Part shown: piece by piece, positions 1-6,542 of the stretch | Numbering within the stretch: position 1 is the first letter of the stretch | How the letters are laid out: each line of letters begins with the position of its first letter | Source: Micavibrio aeruginosavorus | GTDB lineage: Bacteria; Pseudomonadota; Alphaproteobacteria; Micavibrionales; Micavibrionaceae | Direction of reading: 5' to 3' | DNA length: 14,511 nucleotides | Assembly: GCA_003241285.1 (NCBI GenBank) | Contig: QFOT01000045.1 | Span: 1-14,511, forward strand | Translations under genes and position numbers: made by a program | Notes under the pieces: model-generated | What the model was told of the DNA's origin: nothing | The model's database searches: none | The model's input: only the letters and a program-made list of their open reading frames with translations

Positions 1-161
1 GTTTCAATAGATCCATCATGGATCTCAAAGGTAACCCGCGCAAAACGCCAGTCGGATGATAATGCTTTTGCAGCCTCGCGGATTTCCGCATCCGCAACAT
101 GAAGAGCTACTTTCGCAGCAGGTAATAGCACGGCACCTGAATGGCCTGTGTCCTGACTCAT
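1..161 (-). CDS. cpaE: CpaE/TadZ-like pilus assembly protein, N-terminal fragment
   Basis: This is a partial gene: the first 53 codons run from the ATG at 161 off the window edge, and they are too short to be judged by length. The translation begins MSQDTGHSGAVLLPAAK and includes ALSSDWRFARVTFEIHDGSIE. That resembles the start of the atypical receiver-like domain of CpaE/TadZ proteins. In that family a ParA/MinD-like ATPase domain follows and helps place the Tad secretion machine at the cell pole; here it would lie outside the window. An AGGA ribosome binding site sits about 9 nt before the ATG. The position after cpaD fits the usual cpaABCDEF order. Family assignment rests on weak N-terminal similarity plus context. 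Confidence 0.68.
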   Translation of the reverse strand, partial: MSQDTGHSGAVLLPAAKVALHVADAEIREAAKALSSDWRFARVTFEIHDGSIE

Positions 162-216
162 GTTCTTAATTCCTGATACCTTCGATTTATTGGTATTTTT
201 TAAGTTTTTCAGCTTT

Positions 217-222
217 ATTATA
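217..222 (-). promoter_or_regulatory. Possible -10 element for cpaE
   Basis: The 150-bp gap between cpaD and cpaE (162-311) holds no gene that I can support. On the minus strand it contains a perfect TATAAT about 55 bp upstream of the cpaE start. No convincing -35 hexamer lies 16-18 bp upstream. The TATAAT also forms part of a short dyad (212-226, six-base arms around TTA), so it may simply be an AT-rich dyad. An independent cpaE promoter is plausible because this gap is larger than the junctions before cpaB, cpaC and cpaD. Confidence 0.25.
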
Positions 223-311
223 AAGCCAGACTATAAATCAGAAGTTAATAATGAACGCTTCTTATCAAGGCTTTCAGGAATAAAAAATGTCATGTGCAGA
301 GCGATTGCACC

Positions 312-974
312 CTATTTGGTATCGCTCGCACTTTCGCCCTGAAGGGGCGGATTAGACTTATTGCTGTAATAGCCCCTTTGCCAGATAACGGCATGTTGCC
401 TGCGGGCATCAGCATCAGTTTCAAAGCCAGGACGACCCAGCAAATCTCCGGGACGGGCAATCTGCTTTGCCATCAATGTTTCGATTGTACATCCTATCCC
501 ATAGCCGGGGCGCGGCCCCTCCGCATTTTCAGGCAATGACGTTTGAGCATCCTCATAACCGGGCATTAAACCGCAATCCTGTGGAGGCTTTGCGGTCAAG
601 GCAGGAAAACTGATCTTTGTGGATGACCTTTCGCCCGCGCTTTGACTTGCGCTGAGGCGAATATTATCAACGCCCTGACGACGCAGCTCTTTCTCAATTC
701 GCTTTCCCTGACGAGAAGCCTCGGCTGCCGAATTGGCAACTGAGGAATCATAGGAAACCGCAACATCCATAGGCCCGTTGCCATAGCGATAGTAATTAAC
801 TCCAATAGCTCTCAGTGTCGGATTGTCCAGCGCATCGGTATAGAATGTGTCCGAATATCCCTCTTCGTGAACTTCAACGCGCGACGGGTTTACCCAAGTC
901 GGGTCGTCCATTGTACAGGCAGAAGCTTGGGCAAGGAGTAGAATGCAAAGAGTTATTTTCAGCATCTTATTCAT
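312..974 (-). CDS. cpaD: Tad pilus assembly lipoprotein CpaD
   Basis: The protein has 220 aa. The N-terminus is a short signal peptide (residues 1-19) ending in ASA before Cys20, a plausible though loose lipobox, so a lipid-anchored outer-membrane protein is likely. The C-terminal half carries the CpaD pattern: a PQDCGLMPGY segment, then YGIGCTIETLMAKQIARPGDLLG near residues 157-179. CpaD proteins act with the secretin CpaC in the outer-membrane part of the Tad pilus machine. The gene starts 3 nt after the cpaC stop with little Shine-Dalgarno sequence, so translation is probably coupled to cpaC. The tail is rich in Ser and Asp and looks disordered. Confidence 0.85.
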   Translation of the reverse strand: MNKMLKITLCILLLAQASACTMDDPTWVNPSRVEVHEEGYSDTFYTDALDNPTLRAIGVNYYRYGNGPMDVAVSYDSSVANSAAEASRQGKRIEKELRRQGVDNIRLSASQSAGERSSTKISFPALTAKPPQDCGLMPGYEDAQTSLPENAEGPRPGYGIGCTIETLMAKQIARPGDLLGRPGFETDADARRQHAVIWQRGYYSNKSNPPLQGESASDTK

Positions 975-977
975 TAT

Positions 978-2549
978 TTAATCCAGCATATATCCATAGG
1001 ATTGCGTTTTATCCGGCATGTTATGAAGCTTCTGCCCGTAAATCTGCTTCATATTCTTGGAAAACACTTTATTCAAAGGTGTATCCAGCTTAACCGTTGC
1101 CGGCTCTTCCGCTTCGATCACCGGATCTTCTTCAAGCAGCGACTGCTCTATCGGCGCAACCGCAGGCTTACCGTTTTTACCCGGAGCCATCAGCCCCGCA
1201 GGGGGTGGAGGCGGTAACATCGGATCAAGCTCGCTTTTTGCGACCGGCTTTGACATTTTATCGTCAGCATAGGGCTTGACCATAAATGGCGTTACGATCA
1301 CGACAAGTTCAGTTTCAGATCGCTGAAAGCTTTGCGATGATAAAAGATTACCAAGTATAGGCGTATTTTTAATGCCAGGAATTCCGTTCAGACCTTTAGT
1401 GTTATCCGATCGCAAAAGTCCGGCAATCATAAGAGAGCCACCACTATTCATCTCAACGGTAGTTGTAGCGCGTCTTACATCAAGGCCGGGAACCTGAACA
1501 TCTGATAACGTAATGCCTTGCGCCGGATTGAGAGATGAAACTTCAGTATTGAGCTGAAGGCTGACGCGATCTTCGGATAGGACGATAGGTTTGAAATTGA
1601 GGGATACACCGAATTTCTTATATTGGATGGTTACGTTTCCTGTCTGGTCGCGTCCCGCGGGAACCGGAAATTCACCACCGGCAAGAAAGCCTGCTTCTTC
1701 TCCGGAAATGGCGGTCAGGTTTGGCTCTGCAAGAGTGCTCGCCAAATTGTCCTGTTCAAGAAGGTTGATCAGGAAATTCAAATCACCAATACCCGAGATG
1801 CCTGTATTGAACAAAAAGCTGCCAATTGTATAAGGATCTTCGGTCAAGCCTGTCTGGCTGGCGGATAGGATACCCGCCCTGATGCCGCTGTTTCGGGCCA
1901 GAACCGCATTTGCATCACGGGATGAAATTTCACTTCCCAATTCTTTCAATACGCCGCGATTCATTTCGACGATACGTACGCGAAGCATGACTTGTTGCTC
2001 GCCACGGACTTCCAATAAATTCTCTATAATGGACTCGATAGGCTTACCGCTCATCTCAAGGACTTCACCTACCTGAGCGCCGACCAATTCCGCGATCCTG
2101 ACAGATACGGCCGGTGTTGATACAAGGCCTGTTAAAACAACCTGATCCCCAACCAGATCAATTTTTACATCCTGCTCTTTTGGAAATATCTTATGAACCT
2201 GCCGGGTGATCTCAACTATGTTCAAATTAACATCGACATTTATATTTTTCAGAATACTGCCAAATGAATCCATAATAATGATGTTCGTTGCACCGATATT
2301 CGTGCCAACAAGGTAGAGCTTGTTACTTTGAATAGCTGATATTTCCAGAACTTTTGGATTCGCGATCATCACATCCGACACACCGGCCGGGATTGTCAGC
2401 ACTTCGCCCTTACCCACTGCAACGCTCATAAAGGTATCAGGCTCCGCATTCACATGATTGACCGCCGCATTTACAGGCACAGAATTTATCAGTATTGCCG
2501 CGCACATCACGGCAAGAAGACGAACAGTTGATAAACCTGTTGAAAACAT
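978..2549 (-). CDS. cpaC: Tad pilus secretin CpaC (RcpA)
   Basis: The protein has 523 aa and forms the outer-membrane channel for the Flp pilus. A signal peptide covers residues 1-28 (probable cleavage after VNA). Residues 40-105 match the pilus-formation N-terminal domain of type II/III-like secretins (VAVGKGEVLTIP, IANPKVLEISAI). Residues 110-165 look like a BON-type domain. The secretin core covers about 180-425, with the signature around 388-423 (NGIPGIKNTPILGNLLSS, then TELVVIVTPFMV). A proline run (about 446-450) begins a low-complexity C-terminal tail that ends in GYMLD, like the tails of other alphaproteobacterial CpaC proteins. The ribosome binding site is weak. A 68-bp gap separates it from cpaB; I see no terminator there. 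Confidence 0.95.
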   Translation of the reverse strand: MFSTGLSTVRLLAVMCAAILINSVPVNAAVNHVNAEPDTFMSVAVGKGEVLTIPAGVSDVMIANPKVLEISAIQSNKLYLVGTNIGATNIIIMDSFGSILKNINVDVNLNIVEITRQVHKIFPKEQDVKIDLVGDQVVLTGLVSTPAVSVRIAELVGAQVGEVLEMSGKPIESIIENLLEVRGEQQVMLRVRIVEMNRGVLKELGSEISSRDANAVLARNSGIRAGILSASQTGLTEDPYTIGSFLFNTGISGIGDLNFLINLLEQDNLASTLAEPNLTAISGEEAGFLAGGEFPVPAGRDQTGNVTIQYKKFGVSLNFKPIVLSEDRVSLQLNTEVSSLNPAQGITLSDVQVPGLDVRRATTTVEMNSGGSLMIAGLLRSDNTKGLNGIPGIKNTPILGNLLSSQSFQRSETELVVIVTPFMVKPYADDKMSKPVAKSELDPMLPPPPPAGLMAPGKNGKPAVAPIEQSLLEEDPVIEAEEPATVKLDTPLNKVFSKNMKQIYGQKLHNMPDKTQSYGYMLD

Positions 2550-2617
2550 AAAATTTATTACCTAATTCAGTGTTTTAGAGAGGATCTTAAACTTGATATA
2601 AAAGAGAACGCAGAGAA

Positions 2618-3457
2618 CTAGCGGCGGACAGTGACATTTTCTACAGTGTCACCACTGTAAATTCTCACAATATTGGAATTTCCGCCAGACCTTCTTTTGT
2701 TTCGGTTGATTTCTTGCAAAACGGAGCTGACCTGTACATCGGTGGTCATGCGACGTTTGCGCCCAGAAGAAATTTCCGTATCACCCATTGCACGCAAGGA
2801 AAGGGACAGATCTCCCATCTCGGTTGCAAGGGCTAATTTCTCCGCCCCTTTCTGATTAACCTCTAAAGTGACCGTGCGGCCAACCTTTGCTTTATCATCT
2901 TCTTTACGGGCAGTCTGATCCACAGCAAGCACCTTTATGTTTTCCAGAACCGTTTCCGTTGCATTGCGCTCAACCGGGTTTTCAAGAGCTTGTCCGCCCT
3001 CGCTGTTCTGATTGACCTGATAGGTAAGAATTACATCTACGTAATCACCCGGATTGATAAATCCGCCGACCATCGATTCAGCTGACGCCTTTATAGCAAC
3101 CGCCCGCATGCCTGCCTTCATGCTAGCTGCCAGGACATTCCCTTTTCCATTTGCGATAAGCGCAGAAACAAGAACAGGCTCGTTCGCGGCCAGATCGCGG
3201 CGCAGACGTCCTTTGATCATCTGGCTAACTGGCTTATTCCCATCACGGCGGACAGAACCCTCCACAACGGAATCTCCCGGTACGCCTTTCCATTTGACGT
3301 TATCGGCTGTCAGTTCCGTCCCTATCGTCAAGGGGCGTGCGGCAACGGCGATTTCAACGAGATCGGATTTTTTACCAAAACTGGCTTGAACGATAACTGC
3401 GACAAGCAATGCGATGATAAATCCACCGCCAAGCACGATCAATACATTCTTGTTCAT
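2618..3457 (-). CDS. cpaB: Tad pilus assembly protein CpaB (RcpC)
   Basis: The protein has 279 aa. Residues 5-27 form one N-terminal membrane segment or uncleaved signal anchor. Residues 35-100 resemble a SAF domain (AARPLTIGTELTADNVKW). The RcpC/CpaB core follows, with GMRAVAIKASAESMVGGFI and NPGDYVDVILTY at about 116-146. The C-terminus (IVRIYSGDTVENVTVRR) is the usual short beta-strand ending. Family members are periplasmic and needed for Flp pilus biogenesis, probably stabilising or gating the CpaC secretin. AGGG lies 8 nt before the ATG. The 89-bp gap to cpaA contains only a small dyad without a correctly placed U-tract. Confidence 0.93.
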   Translation of the reverse strand: MNKNVLIVLGGGFIIALLVAVIVQASFGKKSDLVEIAVAARPLTIGTELTADNVKWKGVPGDSVVEGSVRRDGNKPVSQMIKGRLRRDLAANEPVLVSALIANGKGNVLAASMKAGMRAVAIKASAESMVGGFINPGDYVDVILTYQVNQNSEGGQALENPVERNATETVLENIKVLAVDQTARKEDDKAKVGRTVTLEVNQKGAEKLALATEMGDLSLSLRAMGDTEISSGRKRRMTTDVQVSSVLQEINRNKRRSGGNSNIVRIYSGDTVENVTVRR

Positions 3458-3546
3458 ATGATTATCCCTGGTAGTCCCAATTTTTTATGCGCGAGCACTC
3501 GCAGTATTTTTCATCTTATATCTTGCGGTAGAAGATTTAATTTTTA

Positions 3547-4113
3547 CTAAAGATTCATCATCTCCGACCATTTTTCGAAACTGAAATATCCGTTGAAAAC
3601 AAAAGCGATCAAAGCACCTACAGCAATTGCAATTCCATAGGGCACTTTATTGACTCCTATCTGCGCATTCTCAAGCCAGCTCCCGCGCAAAATTCCCGGC
3701 AAAGGTAATTTAAACGGCTTATATTTTTTTAAGATAATGGACACCAGCGCCAGAACACCGCCTGTAAGTGCCATATAAAATAAAAATGGTACCAGACCTC
3801 CCCAGCCAAGCCATAAAGCTATAGCAGAGGCCATCTTTGAATCCCCTGCCCCCAGCGCTTTAAAGGCAAACATCGCCATCGTAATGATCAATACGAGGAA
3901 AAAAGAGCCTAAATGCGACTGCCATGAGAAAAAAATAATTTCATTTTGACCTGTTAGAAAAGTAATGCCAAAAGCCGTTACAAACGAAGCAGCAATTATA
4001 ACCGAAATTATATTTGGAATCCGGTAGCCCTTGAAATCTGTCCAGGCGGCAAGGCCGCTCATTCCAATTGCGGCTATAATTCCAAAGAAGAAAAAGATAA
4101 ATCCGATCATCAC
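3547..4113 (-). CDS. cpaA: Prepilin peptidase CpaA (TadV), A24 family
   Basis: The protein has 188 aa and several hydrophobic helices. It carries both aspartates of the A24 aspartic prepilin peptidases: Asp26 in DFKGYRIPN and Asp91 in GAGD (88-91). It lacks the N-terminal cysteine/methylase domain of PilD, as expected for the short Tad-type enzyme. It should cleave the leader peptides of Flp and the TadE-like pseudopilins in this locus, at the cytoplasmic face of the inner membrane. Two adjacent ATGs (4113 and 4110) are possible starts, and AAGGG upstream fits either. A terminator hairpin stands just upstream, between flp and this gene. Confidence 0.94.
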   Translation of the reverse strand: MMIGFIFFFFGIIAAIGMSGLAAWTDFKGYRIPNIISVIIAASFVTAFGITFLTGQNEIIFFSWQSHLGSFFLVLIITMAMFAFKALGAGDSKMASAIALWLGWGGLVPFLFYMALTGGVLALVSIILKKYKPFKLPLPGILRGSWLENAQIGVNKVPYGIAIAVGALIAFVFNGYFSFEKWSEMMNL

Positions 4114-4125
4114 TGCCCTTTCAAT

Positions 4126-4155
4126 AAAAAAAGCCCACCATGAAGGCGGGCTTTT
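4126..4155 (-). terminator. Intrinsic terminator/attenuator between flp and cpaA
   Basis: On the minus strand an 11-bp stem (4145-4155 pairing with 4129-4139, with one G-U wobble) closes a 5-nt loop and is followed by a run of seven U (4132-4126). The wobble exists only on the minus strand; on the plus strand it would be an A-C mismatch. It begins 16 nt after the flp stop and ends 13 nt before cpaA, whose own upstream region has no obvious promoter. Partial read-through is therefore likely. Confidence 0.85.
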
Positions 4156-4170
4156 CTTTTACGAGACGCC

Positions 4171-4347
4171 TTATTGTGGCATCGCCGCATCGATCTCTGT
4201 AAACGTGGTTTCAACTTTACCACCAAGCGTAAAGACAACACCTGCAATAGCAAGGGCAATAGCTGCTGCGATCAGACCATATTCAATGGCTGTCGCGCCT
4301 TCTTCGTTTGTGTTCCAAGTTTGAACGAGTGCAATAAGTTTCAACAT
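4171..4347 (-). CDS. flp: Flp-type pilin (class IVb/IVc prepilin)
   Basis: This is a 58-aa major pilin subunit. The leader (residues 1-17) ends EEG, and cleavage is predicted between Gly17 and Ala18. The mature protein begins ATAIEYGLIAAAIALAIAGVV, with the diagnostic Glu at +5 (Glu22) and Tyr at +6 (Tyr23), then one hydrophobic helix and a short hydrophilic tail (ETTFTEIDAAMPQ). Size and pattern match Flp/PilA pilins of the tad system. CpaA should process it, and polymers pass through CpaC. The ATG has a strong AGGAG (4357-4361) 9 nt upstream. The gene is bracketed by terminators and has its own upstream regulatory region. Only one pilin copy is visible. Confidence 0.95.
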   Translation of the reverse strand: MLKLIALVQTWNTNEEGATAIEYGLIAAAIALAIAGVVFTLGGKVETTFTEIDAAMPQ

Positions 4348-4399
4348 TCTTTTAGTCTCCTGAGTTTGTTATTTTAAATTGGTTACTCCCGAACCGTAC

Positions 4400-4432
4400 T
4401 TAATGAGCATAACGCAGAAAGATTTAATGAGC
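4400..4432 (-). repeat. Two direct copies of GCTCATTAA upstream of flp
   Basis: The 9-mer GCTCATTAA occurs twice on the minus strand (4424-4432 and 4400-4408), offset by exactly 24 bp. The upstream copy is part of the full TTAA-N7-TTAA site. The downstream copy has only one TTAA half. It may be a secondary, weaker site for the same regulator, or may cover the promoter start region. Confidence 0.45.
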
Positions 4433-4438
4433 CGTTAA
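4424..4438 (-). promoter_or_regulatory. CtrA-type box TTAA-N7-TTAA upstream of flp
   Basis: The minus-strand sequence TTAACGGCTCATTAA matches the full gapped consensus bound by the cell-cycle response regulator CtrA in Alphaproteobacteria. It lies about 77 bp upstream of the flp start codon, within reach of the flp promoter. CtrA control of the pilin gene is established in Caulobacter; here it is inferred from the site and position alone. I could not fix a convincing -35/-10 pair. Confidence 0.55.
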
Positions 4439-4474
4439 AAACAAGCTATTTCTACTAACTATTACTTCGACTTT

Positions 4475-4530
4475 TAAGTATTCATAGAATTTATACATAA
4501 CAAACTTAAATCAAATTTTATGAATACTTA
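4475..4530. repeat. Long inverted repeat upstream of the flp promoter region
   Basis: Arms at 4475-4492 and 4513-4530 are inverted copies matching at 17 of 18 positions (12 consecutive perfect bases, TAAGTATTCATA, then one mismatch, then AATTT), with a 20-bp spacer. It lies 128-183 bp upstream of the flp ATG and downstream of the tadG terminator. No U-tract follows, so it is not a terminator. It may be a pair of oppositely oriented operator sites, about four helical turns apart, or a cruciform/hairpin. Confidence 0.6.
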
Positions 4531-4574
4531 TGAAAACGATTAGAGTCACTTGCCTAAAATTGGCTTTTTTACAG

Positions 4575-4599
4575 AAAAGCCCGCTTGATAGCAGGCTTT
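4575..4599 (-). terminator. Terminator after the tadG-like gene
   Basis: On the minus strand a 9-bp stem (4591-4599 pairing with 4576-4584, one G-U wobble) with a 6-nt loop is followed by a short UUUU run. It begins 22 nt after the tadG stop. The stem sequence resembles that of the terminator after flp. The U-tract is short, so termination may be incomplete. Confidence 0.65.
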
Positions 4600-4620
4600 C
4601 TTATCAATCTGTTTTGTTTC

Positions 4621-5991
4621 TTATTGCGATAAATGGATATTGCTCAGCTCACGCGCAATCTGCTCGAAAGCATTGGTCAAATCACTCTGGCTTGGGGCGT
4701 CATACCATTTATCGGGTGCCGATGCGCAGTTCTTAAAGAAATCTTTTGTCGCCTGATTAATGCCGGACGTAAACGTCACCGTATAAACAGTAATCCCCGC
4801 ATTCTTCATGTTGGTACAGGTCTGCGCAAGCTTGGCATCAAGCATACTGTCCGTAACTTTCAGCGTATTGTAAGGACCATAGGCATTGTATATCTCACCG
4901 TTATTATTATCCCCGTCCGTCATGAGAATAGCGACTTTGCGCCACTCCGGTGTACCCCAGGCAACTCCTTCGCGAAACGGCGCTTCCGGTGACAGCAGCC
5001 TGTATCCCCACACCATACCGACATTGCTCAACGTATTTCCGTCTGCCGTAAATTTACTGATGCGGTTTAATATCGTCGATTTGACAGACGTCAGTGGCAA
5101 TATGTAGTTTTTATTGCAACTGGTATTAACCGCAGCGGAGTCCCCGCGAACGCTTGAACTCTTTGCACCGCTTGTATTGTAGCGGTACATATTCCACTTC
5201 CAGGCGGCGCCGCTTGTCTGGTCTTGAGTATCCTGCGGTGACGCCCTTTCGAGGATACATCCCCACCACTGCGAACTTGAGGACTGGTCGAATTTGTAAT
5301 TACTCGGGTTATTTACAAAGGCTACGCCGTCATCATATTTAGTTGTGCTGGCTTTACGTGAATCTGTCGAACTGGGAAGATAGCCCAGACCGTATGGCCC
5401 CACATTCACAGAAGCAGAAAAAGGCACAAGTCCGATCTTTACCGAGTCCGGATAGGCAGCACTGGCGAACAAAATATTCGTAAAATTCGTTGCGGCAGTC
5501 CTGAGCGTCCCGATATTGTTATTTGTTGACATCGAACCTGTAACATCAAGAACCATGGCAACTTCGAGGCCAAGGATTTCTCTTGTTACCGTAGACGAGC
5601 TACCGATATTCATATTTTCGATACCGACAACAGCCGCGAAAACTGTTTCATAATTCGCAGAAGCGGACACAATAATATTGTTACCGTCGGTTTCGACGTT
5701 GACGTCATAAGCCGCACCGATTTTATCTTCAGGATAATTCAATATAAAAAACTGCTGAACAAAGTTATTCAGTTCGACGAGTGTAGAGGTTGACGATGTC
5801 GATGCCGCCGCGGCCAGAGCTGCCGCATCGACCGCATGACTTAGACGCTGTTTGACAAGGTAGGCATTTGATACATCTATAGAAAACCCTGCCATTGCAA
5901 AGACCACAGGAATTGCCATGGCGAAGGCTACGGCAAGAGCACCCGCCTCATGGCGAATATAGGCATAAATAAAATCTATTCTATCCTTCAT
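4621..5991 (-). CDS. tadG: TadG-like pilus-associated protein with VWA domain
   Basis: The protein has 456 aa from the chosen start. An N-terminal membrane segment (about residues 17-40) leads into the TadE/TadG pattern (SIDVSNAYLVKQRLSHAVDAAALAAAA). A von Willebrand A domain starts near residue 143, with MIDAS residues in DVTGSMS (149-155) and later TDGDNN (358-363), so metal-dependent adhesion or complex assembly is expected in the periplasm. Several cysteines (WWGC, TSC, QTC, KNC) suggest disulfides. Position +5 after the leader-like glycine is not Glu, so CpaA cleavage is unlikely. The ATG at 5991 is preferred because GGGAAGGA ends 8 nt upstream, 5 nt after the previous stop; in-frame ATGs at 6000 and 6009 lack a placed ribosome binding site. 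Confidence 0.88.
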   Translation of the reverse strand: MKDRIDFIYAYIRHEAGALAVAFAMAIPVVFAMAGFSIDVSNAYLVKQRLSHAVDAAALAAAASTSSTSTLVELNNFVQQFFILNYPEDKIGAAYDVNVETDGNNIIVSASANYETVFAAVVGIENMNIGSSSTVTREILGLEVAMVLDVTGSMSTNNNIGTLRTAATNFTNILFASAAYPDSVKIGLVPFSASVNVGPYGLGYLPSSTDSRKASTTKYDDGVAFVNNPSNYKFDQSSSSQWWGCILERASPQDTQDQTSGAAWKWNMYRYNTSGAKSSSVRGDSAAVNTSCNKNYILPLTSVKSTILNRISKFTADGNTLSNVGMVWGYRLLSPEAPFREGVAWGTPEWRKVAILMTDGDNNNGEIYNAYGPYNTLKVTDSMLDAKLAQTCTNMKNAGITVYTVTFTSGINQATKDFFKNCASAPDKWYDAPSQSDLTNAFEQIARELSNIHLSQ

Positions 5992-5996
5992 AGCGA

Positions 5997-6542
5997 TCAT
6001 CCTTCCCATTCAACGGTAGGGCTGCGGCGTCCTCTGGAATACGCAGTTTCAACCATCTTCATCTCGCCTGTAAAATATTTCGCAAATAATGGCTTGTACG
6101 TATACTCAACCGTTACGATAATCATGCCGTCGCCCTGATCACCCATTCCCTGTATGTTTTCCAGCGCGTTGTTATTGGCTGACATATCACGTGTTTCCCG
6201 CCACAAGACTTGCGGCCTGCGCTGGCTATCAAACTCAACACTTACTATATCGATACCGAAATCCCGTAAGCCAAAAGGTTCATACGCGAGCTGCGCCGCC
6301 ATAATAATATCGTTTACATCCGCTTGGTTGACCGTTTTATCGCGCGAAATCAGATCAGCCGCCACTTGTGTTGCCGTTATCGTGCGTCCGTTCAACACGA
6401 TACCCGTTCCAAGATCATAGCTGCCGAGCATAAGCGTCATCATTACAGGAAAAAGCATTGCAGCTTCAATGGCGGCGAGCCCCTCCTCGTTTTTCCACCA
6501 CATTTTCACAGCGTGGAGCGTATAAAACCAGTCCACTACCAT
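5997..6542 (-). CDS. TadE-like pseudopilin (second copy, TadF position)
   Basis: The protein has 181 aa. The leader ends KNEEG with cleavage predicted after Gly21. The mature start LAAIEAAMLFPVMMTLMLGSY has Glu at +5 (Glu26), then one membrane helix and a periplasmic domain of about 130 residues. This is the TadE/TadF pseudopilin layout. Such minor pilin-like proteins are processed by the same peptidase as Flp and are needed for pilus assembly. The start overlaps the previous stop by one base (TAATG), and GGAGG lies about 7 nt upstream, which supports the longer start over the internal ATG at Met14. I cannot separate TadE from TadF by sequence, so I give no symbol. Confidence 0.87.
   Translation of the reverse strand: MVVDWFYTLHAVKMWWKNEEGLAAIEAAMLFPVMMTLMLGSYDLGTGIVLNGRTITATQVAADLISRDKTVNQADVNDIIMAAQLAYEPFGLRDFGIDIVSVEFDSQRRPQVLWRETRDMSANNNALENIQGMGDQGDGMIIVTVEYTYKPLFAKYFTGEMKMVETAYSRGRRSPTVEWEG

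Noticed and set aside
335..349. GC-rich hairpin CGCCC-TGAAG-GGGCG as a terminator
   Set aside because: It lies inside the cpaD C-terminal coding region and has no U-tract on the minus strand.
3491..3502. GCGAG/CTCGC dyad between cpaB and cpaA as a terminator
   Set aside because: The full stem leaves only a 2-nt loop, and the minus strand continues with A, not U, so it cannot end minus-strand transcription.
3535..3555. TTAA-N7-TAAA at the 3' end of cpaA as a CtrA site
   Set aside because: It is imperfect, AT-rich and overlaps the cpaA stop, with no promoter-like context I could support.
5992..6009. Upstream ATG starts (6009, 6000) for the tadG-like gene
   Set aside because: Neither has a ribosome binding site at workable spacing; the Shine-Dalgarno at 6000-6007 fits the ATG at 5991.
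6504..6542. Internal Met14 start for the second TadE-like gene, giving a shorter leader
   Set aside because: GGAGG and the TAATG overlap both support the first ATG.
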